From assembly GCA_964607705.1 (NCBI GenBank), contig CAZSLI010000004.1, forward strand, positions 62,001-126,000: a stretch of 64,000 nt of DNA. Direction: 5' to 3'. Below the pieces are notes generated by a model. That model was not told the origin of the DNA. It saw only the letters and a list, made by a program, of their open reading frames with translations, and searched no databases. The DNA comes from CAZSLI01 sp964607705 (GTDB lineage: Bacteria > Actinomycetota > Coriobacteriia > Anaerosomatales > PHET01). The position numbers were made by a program, and so were the translations under genes. Position 1 is the first letter of the stretch; every line of letters starts with the position of its first letter. This document shows, in pieces, positions 36,400 to 45,544 of the stretch.

Positions 36400-37313
36400 C
36401 GCCTGCGCTGCTTCTCGAGCACGTGATCGGCCGCGAGATTGACGAGGAAGGTGATCCCGAACAGCACGAGCGCCATCGCGAACAGCACTGAGAAGTGGGT
36501 ACCGCCCCGCACAACCTCGGCCATCTCGCCCGCGATCGTGCCGGTGAGTGTACGCGCGGCCTCGAAGGGCGTGCGCACGATCAGCCCTGAGTTGCCCGCG
36601 ATCATCAACACCACCATGGTCTCGCCGATGGCACGGCCGAGCCCGAGCATGACCGCGGCGAAGATCCCGGAGCTCGCAGCGGGCATGACGACCTTATGCG
36701 TGGTCTGCCAGCGCGTGTTGCCCAGTGCGAGCGATCCCTGCCGCAGCGCGTCGGGGACGCTGTGAAGCGCGTCCTCGGAGATGGAGATGATCGTGGGCAG
36801 GCACAGGACGCCGACCACGAGCCCCGCGGAGAAGGCGGTCAACCCGCTCGAGAGCCCGAACGCGACCCGCACCCACGGCACAACGAACGCCAGGCCGAGA
36901 AGACCGAGGACGACCGAGGGCACGGCCGCCATGAACTCGACGACCGACTTGCCGAGCTCCTTCACGCGTCCGTGGGCGAACTCGGAGAGGTACACGGCCG
37001 CGCCGATGCCCACGGGCACGGACATGAGAAGCGCGATGAAAGTCACCCAGAGCGAGCCCACTTCGGAGGGGAGGAATCCGAAGCGAGCCGGATCGGATGT
37101 GGGGAACCAGTCGGTGCCGGCGAGCATGGAGCCGAGCCCCACTTCGCGCAGGGCCCGCAGCGCATTGAGCGCGAGGAAGATGAAGATACCGGCGAGGACG
37201 GCGATCGCCACCCACCCCGACACGGCTATGAGTCTCCTGACGACGACGTCAGCCGCCCGGCCAAAAGCCGGGCGGCTGCGTCGTGCCGTCAGATCATGTG
37301 ACGGCTTTGCCAT
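36387..37313 (-). CDS. pstC: Phosphate ABC transporter permease PstC
   Basis: A 308-residue permease with six membrane segments. The DALRQGSLALGNTRWQTTHKV segment region carries the EAA-like loop, and AAVPSVVLGLLGL matches PstC. An N-terminal basic stretch of 25 residues precedes the first helix. Codons about 13-22 contain a perfect 11-bp inverted repeat, described separately, that could form a hairpin in the mRNA just after the start. It follows pstS by 15 bases. Confidence 0.95.
   Translation of the reverse strand: MAKPSHDLTARRSRPAFGRAADVVVRRLIAVSGWVAIAVLAGIFIFLALNALRALREVGLGSMLAGTDWFPTSDPARFGFLPSEVGSLWVTFIALLMSVPVGIGAAVYLSEFAHGRVKELGKSVVEFMAAVPSVVLGLLGLAFVVPWVRVAFGLSSGLTAFSAGLVVGVLCLPTIISISEDALHSVPDALRQGSLALGNTRWQTTHKVVMPAASSGIFAAVMLGLGRAIGETMVVLMIAGNSGLIVRTPFEAARTLTGTIAGEMAEVVRGGTHFSVLFAMALVLFGITFLVNLAADHVLEKQRRRWRR
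37251..37277 (-). other. Perfect inverted repeat at the start of pstC
   Basis: Arms AGCCGCCCGGC and GCCGGGCGGCT (11 bp) with a 5-base loop lie inside codons about 13-22 of pstC. In RNA this is a very stable hairpin, placed so that it could reduce pstCAB expression relative to pstS or protect the pstS mRNA end. Function is inferred. Confidence 0.6.
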
Positions 37314-37328
37314 TCCTGTGTGATCCGC

Positions 37329-38186
37329 CTACTTCGCGAGTGGGACGAAGCCCTGGTCGGCCACGAGCTTCTGGCCGGCATCCGAAAGGATCCAGTCCAG
37401 GTACGCCTTCTTGGCGCCGTCGGCCTTCCCGTTGCTGTACATGTACAGACCGCGGCTGAGCGGGTAGCTGCCATCGAGGACGGTGTCGACCGTCGCGGCG
37501 ATGCCACCAACGGTGACCGGCTTGATCTGGGCGTTCTCGTAGCCCAGGCCCACGTACCCGATCGCGTCGGCGTTCTTCGAGACCTCATCCACGATCGCCT
37601 GGCTCGACTGCAGGTTCTTCATGGCCTTGGCGTACTCGGCGTCCTTGCCGACCACGGCCTCCTTGAAGAACTCGTAGGTACCCGACGAGGTATCACGTCC
37701 GAGGAGCACGATGGGCTTGTCGTTACCGCCCACGTCCTTCCAGTTCGTGATCTCACCACGATAGATGCTCCCGAGCTGCTCGACGGTGAGGTCGGCGACC
37801 GGATTGGCCGGGTTCACGAGCACGGCGATGCCGTCCTTCGCGACCTCGGTCTCGACCGGATCAACGCCTGCGTCGGCGGCCTGCTGCTTCTCCTCGGCCT
37901 TCATCTCGCGTGACGCGTTGGCGAAGTCGACGGTGCCGTTGACGAGCGCGGCGATTCCGGTGCCCGTGCCGCCGCCCGTGACCGAGATGGTCACGCCGGG
38001 GTTGTCGTTCTGAAATGCCTCGGCCCACGCCTGGGCGAGGTTGACCATCGTGTCAGAGCCTTGAACGGTGAGCGAACCGGTCAGTTCTCCGGCCGCGCCG
38101 CCATCGCTCGACGCCCGACCGCAACCGGTCAGCGCCAGCGCAAGCGCGATCCCGAGAACCAGAGCAACCAACTTCCCAGCCTTCAC
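37329..38186 (-). CDS. pstS: Phosphate-binding lipoprotein PstS
   Basis: A 285-residue extracytoplasmic phosphate receptor. The signal peptide ends in the lipobox L-T-G-C (C22). The mature part has the PstS ligand loops: GSDTMVNLAQAW, GGGTGTGIAALVNGT, the FANASREM region and RDTSSGTYEFF. It delivers phosphate to PstCAB. It is the first gene of the operon and faces the PhoB/PhoR-type genes across a region holding TTAACA-type repeats, so induction under phosphate starvation is expected. Confidence 0.97.
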   Translation of the reverse strand: MKAGKLVALVLGIALALALTGCGRASSDGGAAGELTGSLTVQGSDTMVNLAQAWAEAFQNDNPGVTISVTGGGTGTGIAALVNGTVDFANASREMKAEEKQQAADAGVDPVETEVAKDGIAVLVNPANPVADLTVEQLGSIYRGEITNWKDVGGNDKPIVLLGRDTSSGTYEFFKEAVVGKDAEYAKAMKNLQSSQAIVDEVSKNADAIGYVGLGYENAQIKPVTVGGIAATVDTVLDGSYPLSRGLYMYSNGKADGAKKAYLDWILSDAGQKLVADQGFVPLAK

Positions 38187-38281
38187 GGCAAACTCCCCTT
38201 CGATAAGACGGGTCCTCTGCGACGCCTAGCCGACGTCGTCGTGATGACTCTAGGTTCCCCGCCGGGAGGAGGGGTTGCACC

Positions 38282-38320
38282 GATGTAAACTTCGGGAACG
38301 TTGTGTTAAGCAGTTGTTAA
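38282..38320 (-). promoter_or_regulatory. Pho-box-like direct repeats upstream of pstS
   Basis: On the minus strand TTAACA occurs twice exactly 11 bases apart (38315-38320 and 38304-38309), followed by a degenerate third unit at the same phase and a TTTACA slightly off phase. The spacing and hexamer resemble the Bacillus PhoP box (TTAACA-like repeats with 11-bp period). It lies about 100-140 bases upstream of the pstS ATG and just upstream of the divergent regulator. Confidence 0.55.
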
Positions 38321-38389
38321 ATCAGTCACGAAGCTGTGCATCCGCCCGTAGAATGCCTCGTGTAAAGGTTGCCGAGGAGAAGAGCAGAC

Positions 38390-39094
38390 GTGTCGTCGAT
38401 CCTCGTCGTCGAAGACGATCCGATCATCAGGCAGACGGTGGAGTACGCCCTCAAACGGGCCGGCTTCACGGTGCGCTCGGCCGCCGATGGCACCGAAGGC
38501 GTACGGCTGGCCGCCGAGATGATGCCCGACCTACTCCTGCTCGACCTCATGCTCCCAGGCATGAGCGGCTACGAGGTCGCCGAACAGGTGCGCTCCACCG
38601 ACAAGGAGACCGCAATCATCATGGTCTCGGCACTCGACGCCGAGCGAGACAAGGTGCGCGGGCTGGACGCTGGCGCGGACGACTACATCACCAAGCCGTT
38701 CTCCATGGAGGAGCTGCTCGCACGGGTCCGCGCGAACCTGCGCCGCGTACGGGCACGCGAGGCGTTGGCGGAACAGGCGCTCATCGAGCGCGGTGACCTC
38801 GTGATCGACCCGGCCGGCTTCAAGGTGACCGTCGCCGGCACGCCGGTCCGGCTGCGTACCAAGGAGTTCCAGGTACTCCTGACACTGGCCCGCCACGAGG
38901 GCAAGCTCTACACCCGCCAGATGCTCGCCGAGGAAGTCTGGGGCTACGACCACATGGCCTCGTCCCGCACGATCGACGTGCACATCCGACGTGTCCGGCA
39001 GGCAGTCGAGGAGCACTCGGCCTTCACCTACGTGCAGACGGTCCACGGCATGGGCTACCGCTTCGAGCCGCTTCCTCGCGAGAGCGCCCGATGA
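38390..39094 (+). CDS. PhoB/PhoP-type response regulator
   Basis: A 234-residue OmpR-family regulator. The receiver domain has the acidic pocket E8-D9-D10, the phosphoacceptor D52 in LLLDLMLPG and the conserved Lys in DYITKPF. The C-terminal winged helix (about 135-230) includes LRTKEFQVLLTLA and the RTIDVHIRRVRQ recognition helix. The start is the GTG at 38390, behind GAGGAGAAG. It overlaps the kinase by ATGA. Location beside pstS and the repeats implies control of phosphate genes; TAGAAT at 38350-38355 is a likely -10 box. Confidence 0.93.
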   Translation: MSSILVVEDDPIIRQTVEYALKRAGFTVRSAADGTEGVRLAAEMMPDLLLLDLMLPGMSGYEVAEQVRSTDKETAIIMVSALDAERDKVRGLDAGADDYITKPFSMEELLARVRANLRRVRAREALAEQALIERGDLVIDPAGFKVTVAGTPVRLRTKEFQVLLTLARHEGKLYTRQMLAEEVWGYDHMASSRTIDVHIRRVRQAVEEHSAFTYVQTVHGMGYRFEPLPRESAR

Positions 39095-40848
39095 CCCGCG
39101 CCCGCCGCATCTCCGGGTCGGCACTCGCCCGGCTCGTCATCGGCTATCTGCTGATCGCCGCGGTCTTCACTTTCGCGTGGCTGTGGTCGCTTTACGGGCC
39201 GCTCACCAAGTCGGTGACCGAGCAGCAGCAGCGCAACCTGAGAGCGGTCGCCCAGTCCGCATCCCTGCTCGTCTCGGAATCGTCGCGCACGCCCACCCAG
39301 GTGGCCGAGCAGCTCGTAGCGCGCACCGACCTGCGGCTTACCATCATCGCCGCAGACGGGACCGTGATCGCCGACTCCGACTACGACCCTGCGCAGATGG
39401 AGAACCACGCGAACCGTCCCGAGGTCGCCGCCGCGCTGGACGGCGTTGTCGGCAGCGCCCGACGTACGTCGCGAACGGAAGGAAACGCCCAGCTGTACAT
39501 CGCGGTGCCGAGCCAGCTCGGCGGGCAGCGCATCGCGGTGAGGGTCTCCCAGCCGGTCGCCCAGATCAGCCAGATAGCTGCGAACGCACGCCAGGTGGGA
39601 CTGCTGCTTCTCGCCTGCGCCCTCGCGGCCGCCGGGGTCATCGGCTGGATCATCACGCGGACGATCGCACGCCCCGTCCAGGCTCTCGGCGAGTCGGCCG
39701 AGCGGATGGCGGCGGGCGACCTCAGCGTGCCGGTACCTGACGTCCCCACGGATCTTCGGCCGCTCGCCACCGCACTGGTCGACCTGCGCCAACAGGTGAA
39801 GAGCCGCATCGATGCGCTCGAGGCCGAACAAGCCACCCTGCGGACGACTCTGGACGGGCTGGCCGACGCCGTGCTGGTGCTCGAGGAGGGCAGGATCATA
39901 CTGGCCAACAGGCGAGCCGACGACCTGCTCAGGACCCCTGAGGGCGGCTGGGAAGGCGCTGACCTGCGCACGGCGCTACCCGGCGCGCTCGGGGCTGCGG
40001 TCGAGACGCACCTCGGCACCGACTCGCCGGTCGCCCTCGACCTTGAGCCCGAGCCCACCGGGCGCACTCTCCGGCTCATGGTCGCCCCGCTCGGCGAACT
40101 CACGGCGAGCGACCGTCGCGTGGTCATCATCGCCGATATCACGCAGAGCACGCTTCTGGACTCGGTGCGCCAGAACTTCGTGGCCAACGCGAGCCACGAG
40201 CTCAAGACGCCCGTCGCCGGCATCAAGCTGCTGGCCGAGTCGGCCGCTCAGGCCGCAAGCGACGGCGACGACGAGCAGGCGGTGATCTTCGCCCGCCAGA
40301 TCGCCGAGGAGGTCACCCGTCTGCAGCGGCTCGTGGGCGACCTTCTCGACCTGTCACGCCTCGAGTCGCTCCCCTCGCCCGGCGTTCTGACCGAGGTCCG
40401 GCAGGCACTCGATAACGCGGTCCTGTCGCACCGGCCCGCCGCCGCACGCAAGAGTCTCGCGCTCGACCTCGACCTCTCGGCGATCGCCGCCGAGGACGTC
40501 TACGCCCGCACCGATCCGACGGACTTCGCGATCGCGCTCGACAATCTGCTCGACAACGCGATCAACTACACCGATGCAGGCGGCGTGTCCGTCACGGTGG
40601 CGGCCGACGATAGCGTGGTCACCATCACCGTCAGTGACAGCGGTCGCGGCATCGCGCCGGAGCACCTGCCCCGGGTGTTCGAGCGGTTCTACCGCGCGGA
40701 TGCGGGGCGGTCGCGCGAGAGTGGCGGAACGGGACTTGGACTCGCCCTGGTCAAGCACGTTGCCGAGCGCTCGGGCGGCACGGTGGATGTCGAGTCGGCG
40801 CCCGGCGAGGGCTCACGTTTCCGACTGACCCTCCCCCGCGCCGTCTAG
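39091..40848 (+). CDS. PhoR-type sensor histidine kinase
   Basis: A 585-residue membrane kinase. Two membrane helices (about 12-35 and 168-188) enclose a 130-residue extracytoplasmic sensor region. Then come HAMP (about 188-242), a PAS-like domain (about 245-350), HisKA with the phosphorylated H369 in ANASHELKTP, and HATPase_c with the N box near LLDNAIN and the G boxes DSGRGI and GGTGLGLALVK. It should phosphorylate the adjacent regulator. The large external domain differs from E. coli PhoR and is as in Gram-positive PhoR. Signal sensing through the Pst system or directly is not decided. Confidence 0.94.
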   Translation: MTRARRISGSALARLVIGYLLIAAVFTFAWLWSLYGPLTKSVTEQQQRNLRAVAQSASLLVSESSRTPTQVAEQLVARTDLRLTIIAADGTVIADSDYDPAQMENHANRPEVAAALDGVVGSARRTSRTEGNAQLYIAVPSQLGGQRIAVRVSQPVAQISQIAANARQVGLLLLACALAAAGVIGWIITRTIARPVQALGESAERMAAGDLSVPVPDVPTDLRPLATALVDLRQQVKSRIDALEAEQATLRTTLDGLADAVLVLEEGRIILANRRADDLLRTPEGGWEGADLRTALPGALGAAVETHLGTDSPVALDLEPEPTGRTLRLMVAPLGELTASDRRVVIIADITQSTLLDSVRQNFVANASHELKTPVAGIKLLAESAAQAASDGDDEQAVIFARQIAEEVTRLQRLVGDLLDLSRLESLPSPGVLTEVRQALDNAVLSHRPAAARKSLALDLDLSAIAAEDVYARTDPTDFAIALDNLLDNAINYTDAGGVSVTVAADDSVVTITVSDSGRGIAPEHLPRVFERFYRADAGRSRESGGTGLGLALVKHVAERSGGTVDVESAPGEGSRFRLTLPRAV

Positions 40849-40876
40849 CGAGGGCACGGCGGCCACCGAGGAGCCG

Positions 40877-41530
40877 CTACGGCGCCGGCTTGAGTCCTCG
40901 GCGACGACGGCCTTCGTAGACGCTGACGAGCAGGCTCGCCCAGGCCGCCGCAAGCAGCCACGACGCGAGCACGTCGCTCGGCCAGTGCACGCCGAGGTAG
41001 ACGCGCGAAGTCCCGACCAGGACCGGATACGCGAGCAGCAGCGCCGCGAAGAGAGCCTTGCGACCGGTTCGGACGTCGCTTCGCGCAAGCACGTAGCCAA
41101 GGGCGATGCTCACGCACAGCGATGCCATCGTGTGGCCTGACGGGAAGCTGAATGAGGCCGGCAGCTTGATGATCGCGTTGTCGAGAGGAGGGCGCGGACG
41201 GTCGAATGCGTTCTTCGCTACTGTGGACAGCGCCATGCCGCCGATCACCGTCGCCGCGAAGAGTCTCGCCTGATACGGGTGACGGCCGCGCCAGAGCCAC
41301 ACAGAACCGGCGAGAGTGGCGAGCGTGACGCACACCGTGCCACCGGCGATGGTCATGCCGATCATCAGAGGGGTCAGGACCGGGCCGCGCCACGACTGGA
41401 TGGCCGAGGAGACGACCGCGTCGAATCGGAGTACCGCCGGCGAGTAGGCGAAGTCCTCGGCAAGCTCCCAGAAGCCCGCGAGACAGACGAGAGCGACCAG
41501 AACGCCCACTATCTCCGGGTAGCGCCTCAT
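40877..41530 (-). CDS. PAP2 family phosphatase
   Basis: A 217-residue membrane phosphatase with about six helices. The three PAP2 catalytic motifs are complete: K-N-A-F-D-R-P-R-P, F-P-S-G-H-T and S-R-V-Y-L-G-V-H-W-P-S-D. The His residues of motifs 2 and 3 perform catalysis. Likely substrates are undecaprenyl diphosphate, phosphatidic acid or phosphatidylglycerophosphate, on the outer face of the membrane. It overlaps the pyrophosphatase gene by ATGA, an arrangement that puts two (pyro)phosphate-releasing enzymes together next to the phosphate regulon. Confidence 0.93.
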   Translation of the reverse strand: MRRYPEIVGVLVALVCLAGFWELAEDFAYSPAVLRFDAVVSSAIQSWRGPVLTPLMIGMTIAGGTVCVTLATLAGSVWLWRGRHPYQARLFAATVIGGMALSTVAKNAFDRPRPPLDNAIIKLPASFSFPSGHTMASLCVSIALGYVLARSDVRTGRKALFAALLLAYPVLVGTSRVYLGVHWPSDVLASWLLAAAWASLLVSVYEGRRRRGLKPAP

Positions 41531-43155
41531 GAGCCCGCAGAGGCGACGAGGGGGGCTGCTACCTGCTTCTTGCGAGACAGTACGCCAGGCATCCAGGCCG
41601 ATCCGGCGGCCAGGTCGATACCGAGAGCCCGCTCCACCACGCGGACCTTGCCGACGGCGAAGATCTCGCTGCCCTCGCGCACGATGTCGGTCGCCATGAG
41701 GACGACGGCGTCATAGCCGCGCGCGCCGCGCAGGGACTCCATCTCCTCGGTGACCTCTGAGCGGTGCTCGAGCAGCTCGGTGAGGTCGACCGTCTCGTAC
41801 TGTGCGATGGCGATCACGGCGTCCCCGGCATGGAACTCCTTCATGTCGGTGCGCGTCACCGCCTCGGCCGAGAAGGGGTGCCCGGCTGCCCGGCTGCGGA
41901 AGATCTCCATGCCGAAGTCGAGCGGCTCAACACCCACCTGTCGTGCGAGGTCCGCGCAGACTCGGCGGTCGACCTCGGTGGTCGTGGGCGACTTGAGGAT
42001 CACGGTATCGGTCAGCAACGCACCGAGCAGAATCCCCGCGATGGCCACAGGAATCTCGACACCCAGCTGCTCGTAGCGCGTGGCGACGATCGTGGCAGTC
42101 GAGCCGACCGGCAGGTTCACGAACAGGATCGGCCCGGCGGACTGGATATCGCCCACGCGGTGGTGGTCGACGATCTCGGCCACGTCGGCGTCCTCGATAC
42201 CGAGCGCCGATTGCGCCGACTCGTTGTGGTCGACCAGCACGACCCGTCGCCGGATGCCGCGTGCAACGTTCGTGCGCGTCACGATCCCGATCACGCGGTC
42301 GGCGCCGTCCACGACGACAGCCTCCCGGTGCGGGCTCGCGAGCAGGTCCTCGGCAGCCTCGGCCAGAAGCGTCTCGGCACCGCAGCGCATGACATCGGTC
42401 GCCATGAGATCGCCGACGGCGTGCGCGAGGCCCACGATCCTTGCCGCCGAGTACGCGTCCTGCGCAGTGGTGATGACCGCGGCGCCACGGGCGCGAGCAA
42501 GCTGCAGCATCTCCTCGGTGGGCTGGGCGCCACCCGTGAGCACGAGCGCGGCCGCTCCGGCCTCGAGCGCCAGCAGCGGCGTGCGGAGCCGGTCGCCGAC
42601 GATGAGCACGTCGCCCTCGGTTATGCGCGCCCGGACTGTCTCAGGCTCGTTGGCGCCGATGAGCACGCGCCCGGCGATGAGAGCCTCCGCGTCACCGGCC
42701 AGCAGCTCGCCGTCGAGCACGCGCACGAGCCGGCCGATCTTGACCGGCATGTCGGCGAAGCCGGCGATCTCGAACTCCTCGAGGTAGCGCTCGGCGAGGC
42801 TGCGCTGGCTCACGATGCCCACGAGCACGCCCTCGTCGTCGACCACGGGGAGCGTGCGGATGCCGTTCTCGCGCATCAGGCGGCCCGCCTCGAGCATCGG
42901 CCGGCTCGGGTCGATGGTGACCACGTCGTCGGTCATGACGTCTCGCACCCGGGTGTGGACGTGGGCGATCTCCTCGGGCAGCTCGAGGCCGAAGCGCTCG
43001 AACAGCCACGCCGTCTCGCCTGGAACCGGTCCGAGGCGCGCCGGCAGGTAGACGCTGGCCGGGTCGGTCAGGTTCTTGAGATGCGCGTAGGCGACCGCTG
43101 AGCAGATCGAGTCGTTGTCGGGATTGCGGTGGCCGAAGACGAGGACGGGTCCCAC
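41527..43155 (-). CDS. ppaC: Manganese-dependent inorganic pyrophosphatase with CBS and DRTGG domains
   Basis: A 542-residue family II pyrophosphatase. The DHH catalytic region begins with G-H-R-N-P-D-N-D-S (residues 8-16) and continues with the D-H-H motif (EIVDHHRVGD) in the middle. The DHHA2 part ends in a region carrying the substrate-binding Arg and Lys positions. Between the N-terminal DHH part and its continuation sits a regulatory insert of about 240 residues: one CBS motif (about 64-120), a DRTGG domain and another CBS (about 240-300). In related enzymes this insert binds AMP, ADP or diadenosine polyphosphates and controls activity. Length fits that class. It hydrolyses the PPi made in biosynthesis. 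Confidence 0.95.
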   Translation of the reverse strand: MGPVLVFGHRNPDNDSICSAVAYAHLKNLTDPASVYLPARLGPVPGETAWLFERFGLELPEEIAHVHTRVRDVMTDDVVTIDPSRPMLEAGRLMRENGIRTLPVVDDEGVLVGIVSQRSLAERYLEEFEIAGFADMPVKIGRLVRVLDGELLAGDAEALIAGRVLIGANEPETVRARITEGDVLIVGDRLRTPLLALEAGAAALVLTGGAQPTEEMLQLARARGAAVITTAQDAYSAARIVGLAHAVGDLMATDVMRCGAETLLAEAAEDLLASPHREAVVVDGADRVIGIVTRTNVARGIRRRVVLVDHNESAQSALGIEDADVAEIVDHHRVGDIQSAGPILFVNLPVGSTATIVATRYEQLGVEIPVAIAGILLGALLTDTVILKSPTTTEVDRRVCADLARQVGVEPLDFGMEIFRSRAAGHPFSAEAVTRTDMKEFHAGDAVIAIAQYETVDLTELLEHRSEVTEEMESLRGARGYDAVVLMATDIVREGSEIFAVGKVRVVERALGIDLAAGSAWMPGVLSRKKQVAAPLVASAGS

Positions 43156-43192
43156 GAGGTTGCCTCCCTAACGCGGCGTACGGTGCGCGCCG

Positions 43193-45454
43193 CTACTGCT
43201 TCAGCTTCACGATGAGAGCATAGCCGACCAGCAGCTTCTTGGTCTCGCGGGTCCGATCGAAGCGGATCGAGAGCTGGTCGCCCTTCACCTCGATGACGGT
43301 ACCCCTTCCGAACGTCTTGTGGTCGACGGCGTCGCCCACCTCGAACGTCTCGGAGGCCTGCTTGGGCGCCTTGGCGGCCGGCTTCGTGCCGAATCCCGAG
43401 CCTGCGTCGACAGTCCCGGCTCTTGGAGCCCCGCTGCCGAAGACCCGGCCCTCTCCCCTGCTGCCGGTCCCGAACGTGCCGCGCCGGTCGCCACGCTTCT
43501 CCCAGCCGCTTCCGCTCAGCCCCTGCGATCCCACGCCGGACACCGTCAGGTGCTCCTCGGGTATCTCGCCGATGAACCGGCTCGCCGGGTTGTGCTGCGT
43601 CGTGCCGAAGATCGAGCGTGCATGCGCGTGCGTCAGGTACAGCCGCTCGCGGGCGCGCGTGATCGCGACGTAGGCGAGCCGGCGCTCCTCCTCGAGGCCG
43701 GACGGGTCGAACATCGAGTTCGCGTGCGGGAAGATCGACTCCTCGAGACCGGCCACGAACACGACCGGGAATTCGAGGCCCTTGGCGGTGTGGACGGTCA
43801 TGAGCGTGACGTTCTCGTCGCCCTCGGCGAGCTGGTCGAGGTCGGTGCGCAGCGCAAGCCATTCCATGAACGCCGGCAGGCTCGGCTCCTCGTGCGCCTC
43901 GGAGAACTCGCTGACAACGCCGAAGAACTCCTTGATGTTCTCGACGCGGCCGCGCGACTCGTCGGTGTTCTCCGCTTCGAGCGCGGTGACGAGGCCGGAC
44001 TTCTCGGCGATCATCTCGACGAGGTCTCGCAGGTCGCCTTCCATGGCCCGCAGTTCGTCGAGCATCTGCACGAAGCCGAGGAGCGCCCCGCGCGTGCGAG
44101 CCTGGTGCCCGGAGTCCTCGAGTGCGTCGCGCAGGGCCATCTCGAAGCCGATGCCGCGTGAGCGGGCGTCCTGCTCGATGCGCTCGATGGTGGTGTCGCC
44201 GATCCCTCGGCGAGGCGTGTTGATGATGCGTTTGAGCGCGATCTCGTCGGCGGGGTTCACGACGGCCTTGAGGTACGACGTGAGGTCGCGGATCTCGGCG
44301 CGGTCGAAGAAGCGCGTGCCGCCGACGATCCGGTACGGCACCCCCGCGCGCAGGAGCGCGTCTTCGAGCGAGCGGCTCTGGGCGTTCGTGCGATAGAAGA
44401 CCGCGAAGTCGGTGTAGCGGCGGTCCTCCTTGCGCATGAGCGACTCGATCTCTGCCGCGATGAAGCGTGCCTCGTCACGCTCGTCGCTCGCCAGGTAGCT
44501 CGATATCTTCTCGCCCTCGGCGTTCTCGGTGTAGAGCGTCTTGGGCTTGCGGCTCGCGTTGTTGGCGACGACCGCGTTGGCGGCCATCAGGATGCGCGCC
44601 GTCGAGCGGTAGTTCTGCTCGAGCTTGACGACCTTGGCCGCCGGCCAGTCCCGCTCGAACTCGAGGATGTTGCGGATGTCCGCGCCGCGCCATGAGTAGA
44701 TCGACTGGTCGTCGTCGCCGACCACCATGAGGTTGCCGTGCCCGCTCGCGAGCAGCTGGGTGATCTTGTACTGCGCGGCGTTGGTGTCCTGGTACTCGTC
44801 CACGCTGATGTAGCGGAAGCGCTCAGCGTAGGCGAGGCGGACGTCGACGTGGCCGGCGAGCAGTCGGTGCGCCTCGACAAGCAGGTCGTCGAAGTCCATC
44901 GCATTGCTCTCGCGCAGACGCTGCTGATAGAGCGGGAAGATCTTCGTGACCGCCTTGTCGAGCGGCGTGAAGGCCTTCGCTCCGAACTCACCCGGGTCCA
45001 CGAGCTCGTTCTTCGCCGAGGAGATCCGATTGCGCACCGAGTTCACCGGGTAGCGCTTCTCGTCGTACTCGAGCTCGCGCATGACCGACTTCATCATCCG
45101 CTTGCTGTCGTCATCGTCGTAGATGGTGAAGTTGGAGGTGAACCCGAGCTTCTCGGCGTCCATGCGCAGCATGCGCACGCACATCGCGTGGAAGGTCATG
45201 ACCCACATCGAGCGCACGCCGTAGCCGAGCTGCGCGGAAAGCCGCTCGCGCATCTCGGCGGCGGCCTTGTTGGTGAAGGTGATCGCGAGGATCTCGTGCG
45301 GGCTCACGCCGAGGTCGGCGACCAGATGCGCGATGCGGAAGGTGAGCACCCGCGTCTTGCCCGAGCCGGCTCCCGCGAGGACGAGAAGCGGACCCTCGGT
45401 GGTCTCGACGGCGTCGCGCTGGGCAGGGTTGAGTGAGGTGAGATCGATAGCCAT
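43193..45454 (-). CDS. pcrA: UvrD/PcrA-type DNA helicase
   Basis: A 753-residue superfamily 1A helicase that unwinds DNA 3' to 5' in repair and replication restart. It has the Q motif region LNPAQRDAV, Walker A G-A-G-S-G-K-T, motif Ia TFTNKAA, motif II VDEYQDTN, motif III GDDDQSIYSWRGA, motif IV NYRSTARI, motif V MTVHTAKGLEF and motif VI VAITRARERLYL. The C-terminal tail ends in a Tudor-like fold (VGDAVDHKTFGRGTV) that in PcrA contacts RNA polymerase. ATG 45454 is chosen. TACACT ends nine bases before it and no Shine-Dalgarno is visible, so the message may be leaderless. Confidence 0.96.
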   Translation of the reverse strand: MAIDLTSLNPAQRDAVETTEGPLLVLAGAGSGKTRVLTFRIAHLVADLGVSPHEILAITFTNKAAAEMRERLSAQLGYGVRSMWVMTFHAMCVRMLRMDAEKLGFTSNFTIYDDDDSKRMMKSVMRELEYDEKRYPVNSVRNRISSAKNELVDPGEFGAKAFTPLDKAVTKIFPLYQQRLRESNAMDFDDLLVEAHRLLAGHVDVRLAYAERFRYISVDEYQDTNAAQYKITQLLASGHGNLMVVGDDDQSIYSWRGADIRNILEFERDWPAAKVVKLEQNYRSTARILMAANAVVANNASRKPKTLYTENAEGEKISSYLASDERDEARFIAAEIESLMRKEDRRYTDFAVFYRTNAQSRSLEDALLRAGVPYRIVGGTRFFDRAEIRDLTSYLKAVVNPADEIALKRIINTPRRGIGDTTIERIEQDARSRGIGFEMALRDALEDSGHQARTRGALLGFVQMLDELRAMEGDLRDLVEMIAEKSGLVTALEAENTDESRGRVENIKEFFGVVSEFSEAHEEPSLPAFMEWLALRTDLDQLAEGDENVTLMTVHTAKGLEFPVVFVAGLEESIFPHANSMFDPSGLEEERRLAYVAITRARERLYLTHAHARSIFGTTQHNPASRFIGEIPEEHLTVSGVGSQGLSGSGWEKRGDRRGTFGTGSRGEGRVFGSGAPRAGTVDAGSGFGTKPAAKAPKQASETFEVGDAVDHKTFGRGTVIEVKGDQLSIRFDRTRETKKLLVGYALIVKLKQ

Positions 45455-45544
45455 AGACGAGGTAGTGTAGCACCCGCGAACGGGCCGCGCGGGACGCTCT
45501 TCAGCGGCGGTCACAAGCCTCGCCGCGGGGGTGCGCTGAGCCCC

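Noticed and set aside
41764..43101. 445-codon plus-strand frame opposite the pyrophosphatase
   Set aside because: Composition is the typical Arg/His/Asp-rich antisense shadow; the family II pyrophosphatase occupies the region.
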